Positions 1-7,429 of a stretch of DNA of 14,963 nt are shown piece by piece. The stretch spans positions 1 through 14,963 of the forward strand of contig CAUFXK010000048.1 in assembly GCA_959596495.1 (NCBI GenBank), written 5' to 3'. The translations under genes were made by a program, and so were the position numbers. The DNA is from an uncultured Collinsella sp. (GTDB lineage Bacteria; Actinomycetota; Coriobacteriia; Coriobacteriales; Coriobacteriaceae). The stretch's first letter is position 1. Every line of letters begins with the position of its first letter. Below the pieces are notes generated by a model. That model saw only the letters and a list, made by a program, of their open reading frames with translations. It did no database searches and was not told the DNA's origin.

Positions 1-66
1 CAACGGGACTCGAACCCGCGAGTGTCAGCTTGGGAAGCTGATGCCTTACCACTTGGCGATGCCCGC
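1..66 (-). tRNA. tRNA-Gly (anticodon CCC), 3' end cut by window edge
   Basis: Read on the minus strand, the sequence folds as a tRNA. The 5' acceptor strand GCGGGCA begins at position 66. The anticodon stem TCAGC/GCTGA encloses the loop TTCCCAA, giving anticodon CCC, which reads GGG glycine codons. The T arm GCGGG-TTCGAGT-CCCGT carries the canonical TTCGA core. Only the first two bases of the 3' acceptor strand are inside the window, so the remaining acceptor bases and the CCA end or tail lie to the left. The identity is direct from the anticodon and supported by the Gly-type acceptor. Confidence 0.96.
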
Positions 67-79
67 ATATGTGGGGGAT

Positions 80-109
80 AGTATAACGCGGTTGTCTTGT
101 TCTATACAA
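80..109 (-). promoter_or_regulatory. Promoter of the tRNA-Gly gene
   Basis: On the minus strand a -35-like TTGTAT (109-104) and a -10 TATACT (85-80) are separated by 18 nt. The -10 lies about 14 nt upstream of the mature tRNA 5' end at 66, the geometry expected for a housekeeping sigma-70-type tRNA promoter with a very short leader. It is called from sequence match and position only. Confidence 0.7.
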
Positions 110-352
110 GGGTGACGATGCTTGTTTTAGCTGTGGAGAATCGTCCTGAAAACAGGCCAATTGTGGAGATAGGGACCTGTACGTTCTTCTATTTACCATT
201 GTCTACCTGCAGATTTATTCCATTGTCTTTCGTAGGCGCCATTTGTCAGATATCGGGCAAGCGTTTGGTCAGGTTCCGGTACTTACCCGCATGAACCTTG
301 GGGGTAGCCTCATCCTACGCGCCGCGGCCTCCCCATGCGGCGCACGAGGGAT
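110..352. other. Intergenic leader upstream of the adhesin gene, with a GC hairpin
   Basis: About 240 nt without a convincing gene. It contains a direct repeat TGTGGAGA at 132-139 and 162-169, exactly 30 nt apart, and the octamer CCATTGTC twice. Just before the ribosome binding site of the adhesin is a perfect 7-bp GC-only inverted repeat: GCGCCGC at 319-325, GCGGCGC at 337-343, with an 11-nt loop. No poly-T run follows the hairpin, so it is not an obvious terminator; it could stabilise the leader or influence translation. I could not find a clean -35/-10 pair on the plus strand. Confidence 0.5.
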
Positions 353-363
353 AAGGAGCAGCT

Positions 364-3300
364 ATGTCCAACACACCCACGCACTCTGTCCACAGCGCAA
401 TCACAGCAGGATCGCTGCTCCTAGTCCTCTTTTTACTTTTAGGCTGCATGACACCGGATGCCGCGCTCGCCGTCGACGGTTACGAATCGCTCGGATTCCG
501 CACCATCAGCGATGAATGCGGGCCTTTTGGAGTTGGCAAATACGAGGCGCAGGATTCTTCGATTGCCTACTGCATGAACCAGGAACGCTTTGGCCCCAGC
601 ACACCGGGCGGCCCCTGGCTCACCTACAATCAGGGCTGGGTATGGCTCGAAGACGAATTCGCGGCCATCATCTGCCATGGCTACCCCACTACCACAGCCT
701 TTGGCGGGCATAACCTATCCCCCGATCGAGCACGTGCCGCAACCCAACTTGCCGTCTGGATGCTCAACGGCACCACCCATACCGACGGATCATTCTCATA
801 TACATCCGCCCAGGGCGTCACAAAGAGCGGAAACTTTTCCGGCGACAATGAGGTCGTTGCCGCGGCGCGCTGGCTCCACGACAGCGCAAAGTCGGGAAGC
901 ATTAAAGCCGCACCGCATCGCGCGCGGCGCTATTTGGGAACTGTGTCGGGCGGCAGCAAGCGTCAAGACATGCTCTACGTGCTCCCGGCCGTCTCCGTAT
1001 CCTTCCAAAAACAGTCAGCCAACGCCGCCATCACGAGCGAAAACGATACCTACAGGCTCGACGGAGCGAGGTTCGACATCTATGAGAGCGCCGGCGACAA
1101 GCGTGTCGGCAGCATCCAGATGGACAGCAGCGGTCGCGCACAGGCGACACTTTTGCCCAACACGGCATATTATCTGGTCGAAACCAAAGCTCCGGTGGGT
1201 TATATCCCCAGGAGTGACCGCATCGCCTTTTCCACCGGCAATGACGGCGGGAATGTCGTCATCGGTGAGCGGCCCGGCACCATTACTCTGCGCATCGCAA
1301 AGGTCGATGCCGCGACGGGGGCAGGCCCTCAAGTCGGCGCGTCACTTGCCGGCGCCGAGTTCACCTGCGTCTCACAGTCTACCCCGGGCTGGACGCACAC
1401 CCTCACGACGGATGAGAACGGTCGGGCAACACTTACCGACATCCCCCTGGGCACCTTTACCATCTATGAGTCGAGAGCTCCCGAGGGCTATCTGCCCTCC
1501 GATGAAACCTGGAGCTACACCATCGGTGCCGACCAGCTCGGAGGCGCGGGCGTCGTTGAACTCGAGCGTCGCATCCCCAACATCCCCATCGCTTTTGACC
1601 TCGAGATTTCAAAGTTCAAGGACTGTGGCAATAGCGATGGGTCTGGTATAGAGCAGCCGGCGGAAGGCGTGGTCTTTGAAGTGGTAAGCAACACTTCGCA
1701 GCAGGTTGTTGGAACGCTGACCACTAATATCTACGGCTTCGCATCGACCAAAGACCAGGCTGGAGCATGGTTTGGCGCAGGAGAGCGCCCCGATGGCGTC
1801 AGCGGAACCATACCGTATGACCGTGACGGCTACACCATTCGCGAGATTGCCGACACTGTGCCCGACGGCTTTAAGCAGGCAGGGGAATGGAGCATCACGG
1901 CAGAGCAGATCTCGGACGGCGCAGAACTTCAGTACATCGTAGACAATCACGCCCTGTCGACACATCTTCAAATCGTGAAGCGCGACGCTCAGACCGGCAA
2001 CGCCGTACCACGCGCCGGATTCACCTTTCAGCTGCTCAATGGCAGCCGTGAGCCCATCTCGCAAACATCCTGGCATCCCGCCCATTCCGTTATGAATACC
2101 TTTACGACCGATGAAACCGGCGCCGTCACCCTGCCCGAATCACTTAACCCGGGCACGTATTACATACGAGAGACTTCCGCCAAGGAACCGTATCTTGTTG
2201 GAGAAGATCTGGAGATAACGATTCCCGCCGACATGAACTTAACGCCCGTCGCGGTCGCCTCGTTTTACGACGACGCGGCAACAGGAAGCATCGAGATCGT
2301 TAAGAACGATACCGTAGACGGACATGCCCTTGCCGGTGCCGTTTTTGATATCCGTGCCGCGGGCGATATCGTGCGTCCCGACGGCAGTATTGTTGCCCTG
2401 GACGGCGAAACCGTCACCACCATCACGACCGACGAGCGGGGATTTGCGTGCGCGAATCATCTTTCGCTGGGGTGCGGAACCGCCAACTATGAGGTTATTG
2501 AGGTGCAGGCACCCGAAGGATACCTGCTCGACCAAAGCGCCCACACCGTCGAGCTGTCTTATGCCGACCAAGAAACACGCACGATCAAAGCGCACCTCGA
2601 CGTTTCTAACGACTACACCAAAATCGACATCTCCAAAGTCGATCTAACGGGCAACCAAGAAGTGGAAGGCGCCGGGCTCTCCCTCCACGGTGCCGACGGA
2701 ACCGAAATTGACGCCTGGACCTCCTCTGACAAACCGCATCGTATCGAACATCTTTTGCCCGGCACCTACACCCTGCGCGAAGCGATGTCCCCGCGCACCT
2801 ACGACCTTGCCGAAGACATGACGTTTGAGATTAAGGCCACAGGAGAAGTGCAGACGGTGAACATGAAGGACTCACCCATCAAAATCGAGGGCAGAATCGA
2901 CAAACGGCAAGAGATTGCCCGCCCTATCGGTAAGGGTCTCGTCGCCAACGGCGATGGCAAAAACCGGGCCGTGGCACAATCCGATACGAACGGTTCCTTC
3001 TCTTATACGCTCGATGCTAAAAATGAGTCGAATACCTGGGTTGATGAATTCACCATCACCGACGATCTCGAATGCGCCAAGGACGGCACTGCCAGACTCA
3101 TCGCCATCGAAACCCCTGTCGCGACCGGGGACTTCGACGGTCTTTACAACGTGTGGTATCGAACGTCTCCAACGGGAGGTATCGATACGGGCGAACAGGT
3201 CAATGCAACGCTCGGCGGCAGGCATGACAACCCCTGGCTCGAAACGGACGAAGTCAAAAAGCTCCTAGGTGACGATTTGCGCATGGTCGATTACGGCGAT

Positions 3301-3795
3301 TGGCATCTTTGGAAAGCCGATATCCCAACAACGGAGTCGGTCACCCTCGAGGCAAAAGAGCTCGCTCTTTTGGACGATACCGCCGTTACGGGCATTCGTC
3401 TTGAGTACGGGGCCGTATCGGCCGACTTCACGACAAGAGGCACTGCAGAATCTTGGACCCGCGAGGACCTCAAAGACGAGCATGACGACCTTGATGATGC
3501 GAGCGCCGTCCTTGACTCGGATATCCACGGTGCCCTCATCCATATGCAGACCACATCGTCTTACAAGCCCCAGACCGTACTCGCCAACAGTGCTCGCGTT
3601 GACCTCTGTCGCAATGGCGGCGGCAGCAACCTTGAATCGCATGACGAGGATCGCGTCAGCCAGCGATGCACCATGCCGCAAGATTTACCGGCAACGGGCT
3701 CCCTTCCCATCGCCGCCTGCCTCACCGCCTTCGTAACCTCCGGCGCCGCGGCAATCTGGTTTGCCCATTTGAAGCTGGCGTCGAAACGTCGCTGA
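364..3795 (+). CDS. LPXTG-anchored thioester adhesin with CnaB/SpaA isopeptide domains
   Basis: A 1143-residue secreted surface protein. The start is fixed by AAGGAG at 353-358, 5 nt upstream. A signal peptide ends near A36 (ALA before VDG); C28 in LLLGC resembles a lipobox. Residues ~45-190 look like a thioester domain: C70 in YCMNQ and Q128 in TQLAVW are the pair expected to form a Cys-Gln thioester, which in this family binds host amines covalently. About six CnaB/SpaA-type domains follow (roughly 209-304, 306-408, 410-532, 533-637, 640-750, 751-838). Each has a strand Lys (216, 313, 417, 539, 647, 758) and an E-motif Glu (273, 369, 494, 603, 713, 806) suited to intramolecular isopeptide bonds. 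Residues 839-1080 form an unassigned beta-rich region. LPATG (1108-1112), a hydrophobic span and KRR make a sortase signal. No YPKN pilin motif or sortase gene is visible, so a single anchored adhesin or a pilus tip protein is likelier than a pilus backbone. Monocistronic. Confidence 0.9.
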   Translation: MSNTPTHSVHSAITAGSLLLVLFLLLGCMTPDAALAVDGYESLGFRTISDECGPFGVGKYEAQDSSIAYCMNQERFGPSTPGGPWLTYNQGWVWLEDEFAAIICHGYPTTTAFGGHNLSPDRARAATQLAVWMLNGTTHTDGSFSYTSAQGVTKSGNFSGDNEVVAAARWLHDSAKSGSIKAAPHRARRYLGTVSGGSKRQDMLYVLPAVSVSFQKQSANAAITSENDTYRLDGARFDIYESAGDKRVGSIQMDSSGRAQATLLPNTAYYLVETKAPVGYIPRSDRIAFSTGNDGGNVVIGERPGTITLRIAKVDAATGAGPQVGASLAGAEFTCVSQSTPGWTHTLTTDENGRATLTDIPLGTFTIYESRAPEGYLPSDETWSYTIGADQLGGAGVVELERRIPNIPIAFDLEISKFKDCGNSDGSGIEQPAEGVVFEVVSNTSQQVVGTLTTNIYGFASTKDQAGAWFGAGERPDGVSGTIPYDRDGYTIREIADTVPDGFKQAGEWSITAEQISDGAELQYIVDNHALSTHLQIVKRDAQTGNAVPRAGFTFQLLNGSREPISQTSWHPAHSVMNTFTTDETGAVTLPESLNPGTYYIRETSAKEPYLVGEDLEITIPADMNLTPVAVASFYDDAATGSIEIVKNDTVDGHALAGAVFDIRAAGDIVRPDGSIVALDGETVTTITTDERGFACANHLSLGCGTANYEVIEVQAPEGYLLDQSAHTVELSYADQETRTIKAHLDVSNDYTKIDISKVDLTGNQEVEGAGLSLHGADGTEIDAWTSSDKPHRIEHLLPGTYTLREAMSPRTYDLAEDMTFEIKATGEVQTVNMKDSPIKIEGRIDKRQEIARPIGKGLVANGDGKNRAVAQSDTNGSFSYTLDAKNESNTWVDEFTITDDLECAKDGTARLIAIETPVATGDFDGLYNVWYRTSPTGGIDTGEQVNATLGGRHDNPWLETDEVKKLLGDDLRMVDYGDWHLWKADIPTTESVTLEAKELALLDDTAVTGIRLEYGAVSADFTTRGTAESWTREDLKDEHDDLDDASAVLDSDIHGALIHMQTTSSYKPQTVLANSARVDLCRNGGGSNLESHDEDRVSQRCTMPQDLPATGSLPIAACLTAFVTSGAAAIWFAHLKLASKRR

Positions 3796-3805
3796 CGCAA
3801 TAAAA

Positions 3806-3837
3806 AAGAGGCGAGCCCGTCTCCAGGCTCGCCTCTT
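3806..3837. terminator. Shared bidirectional rho-independent terminator
   Basis: A perfect 12-bp stem, AAGAGGCGAGCC (3806-3817) and GGCTCGCCTCTT (3826-3837), with an 8-nt loop, sits between convergent genes. On the minus strand the hairpin is followed by TTTTTTATTG, a strong U tract ending the transcript of the 72-residue membrane gene. On the plus strand the tail is a shorter TTATT after the adhesin stop codon, so it probably serves both genes but more strongly the minus one. Confidence 0.9.
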
Positions 3838-3857
3838 ATTCGCGCGTGGCGAAATGG

Positions 3858-4076
3858 CTATTCCCCAGATGCAGACCCACCGTCGATGAGCGCTTGTTCG
3901 GACTCGGAGATGCCATCGGCTCCCAAACTCTGCTCGTGCTCCACTTCTTCGCTAATCGTGGACTCAGGCGTTGAGCCTTTAACACCCACGATATACGCGG
4001 CCCCGAAACCAAGGGCAATGGCGATCAGGGCCAAGATGAGATAGATGGGCCAGTGGCGCTTGATGTACGAAAACAC
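3858..4076 (-). CDS. Small single-span membrane protein, unknown function
   Basis: A 72-residue protein starting with GTG; AAGGAG (minus strand, 4087-4082) lies 5 nt upstream of the start, which supports the unusual initiator. The N-terminus FSYIKRHWP is basic, followed by one membrane segment at about residues 11-31 and an acidic, Ser/Glu-rich tail ending GGSASGE. The positive-inside rule predicts a cytoplasmic N-terminus and an extracytoplasmic acidic tail. It begins 21 nt after the stop codon of the upstream M28-like gene on the same strand and is followed by the shared terminator, so it is very likely the last gene of a two-gene operon. I do not recognise the family. Conservation with the upstream gene is what would test a functional link. 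Confidence 0.75.
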   Translation of the reverse strand: MFSYIKRHWPIYLILALIAIALGFGAAYIVGVKGSTPESTISEEVEHEQSLGADGISESEQALIDGGSASGE

Positions 4077-4097
4077 GCAGACTCCTTAGAGGTCAAC

Positions 4098-7000
4098 CTA
4101 CGAACGACGAATGACCTCGGTCACGACCTCGGACACCGTAGCGATATTTGTCGGATTGACGTTGTGCGGCAGATCGTCCTCGGTGTAAGCGCACGCCAGA
4201 CGTGGTCCGTCGACGCCGGCAATGGTAAGGGCGCGCCGGCTTGCCTCAAGCGCAGCATAGGCGTCGGTCTTGGCATAGGGCATCTCAAATGCACCGCAAT
4301 CGACATGGAACGACTTGCACACTTTATTGACCAGGTTCATGATGCGTCGGTCGCCCTTGAGCAACTGCTGCTCGCCCTCGACCGTCACGACCGAAAGCCT
4401 ACCGGCGCCAATGGACTCAAGGTTGATAAAGAACACGCCGCGGAGCTTGTCGCGATGTGCGGCCAGGAACGCCTTCATGCCGGCGCCGTCGCAATCGGAA
4501 GCGCCTGTAGCCACAAACCAGATATCGTGGCCAAGCAGCTCGTCATCGCCCATGGAGGCAACGGCAGCGAGCATATCCTCGGCGGAAGCTCCATCGGAAG
4601 ACGTGGCGCCACCCTTCCAGCCGTCGTCATCCTCGAAGTTATCCCACGAGCCGATGCCACGACCAGACTTCTTGGCGTCGTAATCATCCTCGACGCCAAG
4701 CCAATCGCTCATGCTGTCCTGCTCGTTTTTCTTTTTACGACCGAACAGGCCGCCCAAGCCGCGCTTTTGCGGCTTGGCGCCCGAAGCGGCAGGAGCCGAG
4801 ATAGTCTCAAACGGCTGAACATCCGAGGCGGCGGGCATGGGAGGAACAACTGGAGCCGATGTGGGCTCGGAACTCTGTGCCGTCGCGAAGGGATCGTTGA
4901 CCTGAGCCGAAGGGTCGGGAAGGTCGAACAGCGAGGTGCGCGAGGCGACATTGGCCTGCCGCATCGAAGGCATCGAGGGATCGGGTACCGAGGCCAGCGG
5001 AGATACAGAGGGCATGGGAGCCGGCGCGGATGCCGGGTCGGGAACGTTCATGTTCGGGCGCGGCAACGCCTGAGACGAAATCTGTGCCATCAGAGCATCG
5101 ACCGTCTCGGTCTGCGACGGAGCAACGTTGGCAACCGTGGCGCCGGGGTCACTCGGTGCGGGCATGGTAAAGATCTGCGTAGAATAAGGCCTGGACTCAT
5201 CCGTCTTGGGAGCCTCGTCAACCGCAGGGGACTCCTGCTCCATCGCAGGAGCCTCGACCTGCTCGGGCGCGCTGGCCTCAACGGAATCGGCCTCGTCGAC
5301 AACCGAATCATCGGCGGCGTCCTGGGCATCATCGGAGATGGGAAGGGGCTCGGCAATTGCGGTGCCCTGCTTCTCAAACGTCATCGTGGCATCAAACGAC
5401 ACGGTGCTATCAACCGGCTGCTGCACATCAAAGGACGTCGCAGCCTCGGCAACGTCAGCGGATGTCGGCTGCGGAGTCTCAAAGGACGTCGTGGCGTCGG
5501 CGACATCGACAGGCTCCGGCTGCTCGGCCTCGCTCTGCTCGAACTCCTGTGCCGCACGCTCACGCTCGGCCTCGGCGGCCTGCTGCTGGGCGATGGCCTC
5601 CCGCTCGGCGGCCTCGCGGGCAGCGGCGCGCTTTTCCTCAAAGTCGTCGACGAACTTCTTGCCCTTCGCAAAGGCACCCTTAAAGAAGCTAGAAGCGCTG
5701 GCACCAATTGAGGAGAACGCGGAAGCGATATCGGCATGGGGCGTTGTCGAGGGAAGCTCGGCCGAAAAATCGGTGTCACTCTCATAGGACACGCGCTGCG
5801 GATACTCGTCGTAGTCTTCGTCGGCGGTCTCGTCTTCAACCTGTGCCGGAGCGGCAGGCGCCAGAATATCCAGACCGGCTGCAGGATCAAGCGCGGGCTT
5901 TGTGCCAGACTCCGCGGCAGCAACAGAGGCAGCGACCGGCTCAGCAGGGGCAGCAGCCGCATTGGCCGCGGGCGCAGGCTCCTGTGCAACGGGAGCAGGC
6001 TCCGGCTCAAACGTCGGTTCCTCGCCCTCTTCGTAATCGAGCGTGCAGGACTCGGGAAGCATGCCCAGGGCACGGATGGCATCCGATCCAAATCGGATGT
6101 TACCGGCGGCATTGCGATAAAGCTTGGGCTCGGATTCGGCCTGCTCGGCCGCGGCAGGCTCCTCTGCCGGCTCAGCAGTGGACTCGTCCGCAACGGGCTC
6201 CTCGGCCGAACCATCTTGGACCTGGGGCTCGGGTGCAATGACGCCAATCAGGGTCTCGTCGGCAGAGGCGCCTTCGAATCCATCGATTTGCTCATCAAAT
6301 GCCTCGCCCTGCTCACCCTCGGGAGCGACCGGCTGACCATACTCATCCTCGGTATAGGCAGGCTCTTCGTACTCGATGGTATTGCCGTAATCGTTTTGCT
6401 GCTGGGCCGCGGCATACTCGGCCGCCGCGCGCGCCATCTCCTCGGCGCGACGCTGCTGCTCGCCAAAATACGTGTCAAACGGAATATCGTCAGGGAACTC
6501 GTTCTCACCCTGATAGGGGGCGACGTTATCCATGACACCCAGCATGGCGGCAACAGACGACTTGTTGCAAACCGAGCCGGACGTGTAGGGAAGAACAAAA
6601 CGATTGGAAATGATATTGGCGGCGTTGGCGAGAGCCACAAGAGAGGCGAGGATCGCAACAACCCACAGCAGGACCTTCAATGCGCCGGGAAGCGGCAAGA
6701 TGCGCAGGATGGCAATAGCCGCGGGAGCAATCGTGGCAATCGGGAGCAACTTGGCGATCAGTGCTCGATACGGCGCATAGGGCTCGCGAGCGAGCAGTTC
6801 GGCGCGCGGGGAGTCATAGTGCGCGACGACGACAACCGGGCGATTGCGCGGAGAGGCAAGCGGGCCCGACGCCTTGTGGTAGGCGATAACGTTTTGGCTC
6901 ACGCCCGTTTTACCCAGGCGCGAGATCACGGGGCGACCGGTTCGCTCGAGCACATAGAGCACGGCTCCGACAATGGCCAACAGGGTGCCGACTAAGCCGA

Positions 7001-7232
7001 TACCGCCGCCGATGCCCATAAGCAGGGCACCGGCAAATGCCAGAATGCCCGTAACGGCAAATGCCATTCTGCTCGGCGCGGGAGCATTAAACTCCTGTAC
7101 CTCGGGATCAAAGCCGTGGTTGCGGAAAATTTGAGCGATATCTTCGGCAGCCAAGCGCTCTTCTTCGCTGCACGCCGGCGTGATGCCGGTGTTCTGCAGC
7201 AGGTGGTTAATATAGTTCTGGGTGTTCGCCAT
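4098..7232 (-). CDS. Membrane protein with a split, degenerate M28-peptidase-like domain and long acidic insertion
   Basis: A 1044-residue protein. I choose the ATG at 7232 because GGAG lies 5 nt upstream and MANTQNY opens the conserved-looking part; the frame is open another 50 codons but without a better site. Predicted membrane segments are ~57-75, 77-95, 160-178 and 184-205. Between spans 2 and 3 is VVVVAHYDS (H138, D140), the M28 metallopeptidase HxD motif. After span 4, residues ~217-236 align with the M28 G-x-DN-SG segment but read VCNKSS, losing the metal-bridging Asp. Residues ~240-893 are a low-complexity Ala/Glu/Pro/Ser insertion with a probable coiled coil (531-565) and a basic patch (819-836). 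The fold resumes at 894: GASDCDGAG replaces the usual EE pair, NLES (E939) sits where an Asp ligand is usual, and H1023 remains. It is likely an M28-fold protein with impaired or altered catalysis; M28 family membership is inference from motifs. Confidence 0.75.
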   Translation of the reverse strand: MANTQNYINHLLQNTGITPACSEEERLAAEDIAQIFRNHGFDPEVQEFNAPAPSRMAFAVTGILAFAGALLMGIGGGIGLVGTLLAIVGAVLYVLERTGRPVISRLGKTGVSQNVIAYHKASGPLASPRNRPVVVVAHYDSPRAELLAREPYAPYRALIAKLLPIATIAPAAIAILRILPLPGALKVLLWVVAILASLVALANAANIISNRFVLPYTSGSVCNKSSVAAMLGVMDNVAPYQGENEFPDDIPFDTYFGEQQRRAEEMARAAAEYAAAQQQNDYGNTIEYEEPAYTEDEYGQPVAPEGEQGEAFDEQIDGFEGASADETLIGVIAPEPQVQDGSAEEPVADESTAEPAEEPAAAEQAESEPKLYRNAAGNIRFGSDAIRALGMLPESCTLDYEEGEEPTFEPEPAPVAQEPAPAANAAAAPAEPVAASVAAAESGTKPALDPAAGLDILAPAAPAQVEDETADEDYDEYPQRVSYESDTDFSAELPSTTPHADIASAFSSIGASASSFFKGAFAKGKKFVDDFEEKRAAAREAAEREAIAQQQAAEAERERAAQEFEQSEAEQPEPVDVADATTSFETPQPTSADVAEAATSFDVQQPVDSTVSFDATMTFEKQGTAIAEPLPISDDAQDAADDSVVDEADSVEASAPEQVEAPAMEQESPAVDEAPKTDESRPYSTQIFTMPAPSDPGATVANVAPSQTETVDALMAQISSQALPRPNMNVPDPASAPAPMPSVSPLASVPDPSMPSMRQANVASRTSLFDLPDPSAQVNDPFATAQSSEPTSAPVVPPMPAASDVQPFETISAPAASGAKPQKRGLGGLFGRKKKNEQDSMSDWLGVEDDYDAKKSGRGIGSWDNFEDDDGWKGGATSSDGASAEDMLAAVASMGDDELLGHDIWFVATGASDCDGAGMKAFLAAHRDKLRGVFFINLESIGAGRLSVVTVEGEQQLLKGDRRIMNLVNKVCKSFHVDCGAFEMPYAKTDAYAALEASRRALTIAGVDGPRLACAYTEDDLPHNVNPTNIATVSEVVTEVIRRS
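5408..5510 (-). repeat. 51-nt in-frame tandem repeat inside the M28-like gene
   Basis: Two adjacent units encode DVADATTSFETPQP (residues 576-589) and DVAEAATSFDVQQP (593-606), a 17-residue period. A third, more divergent unit (DSTVSFDATMTFE, 608-620) follows. At DNA level both units share an AAAGGACGTCG core at 5430-5440 and 5481-5491. The repeat lies in the acidic low-complexity insertion and suggests growth of that segment by internal duplication. Confidence 0.7.
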
Positions 7233-7429
7233 ATGCGCTCCACATCCATAATCCGACAAATAGGCCCAATGCATGCACATTAGAACCGTATATAGTCGAA
7301 AGTATACCCCGAGCGGGCGCAAACGGCCGAATTCTGGGCATCTTAACGCCCCAAGCGGACAAGGATATAGCCTAATCTCCATATCGGACTAAAATCATGG
7401 CATCAAACACCTTCCCATGCGAGGATTCT
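7233..7429. promoter_or_regulatory. Divergent promoter region between the M28-like gene and the WYL pair
   Basis: 197 nt separate the two divergent starts. For the minus strand, TATACT (7306-7301) is a perfect-looking -10 about 70 nt before the M28-like start, but no good -35 accompanies it. For the plus strand, TTAACG (7343-7348) and TATAGC (7366-7371) with a 17-nt spacer form a plausible promoter about 55 nt before the first WYL gene. No obvious operator palindrome was found; autoregulation by the WYL proteins is possible but not shown. Confidence 0.4.

Noticed and set aside
244..252. TTGTCAGAT, resembling the -35 part of the PafBC/RecA-NDp promoter motif
   Set aside because: The GTG end of the motif and the correctly spaced TANNNT are missing; the same holds for TTGTCGG near 7250 on the minus strand.
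97..515. Short open frames in the adhesin leader and signal region
   Set aside because: No ribosome binding sites or recognisable features; they lie in non-coding leader or in another frame of the adhesin.
4053..5711. 552-codon plus-strand open frame opposite the M28-like gene
   Set aside because: It is antisense to a gene with strong codon structure, membrane spans and motifs. Long antisense frames are common in high-G+C DNA, and its translation is Arg/Gly/Leu-rich without any domain.
5736..6995. 419-codon plus-strand open frame
   Set aside because: Another antisense shadow of the M28-like gene; composition is low-complexity Arg/Gly/Leu and there is no convincing ribosome binding site.
7232..7382. 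Upstream extension of the M28-like protein to 7382
   Set aside because: The extra 50 residues run through the divergent promoter region and lack a ribosome binding site; the ATG at 7232 has GGAG at good spacing.
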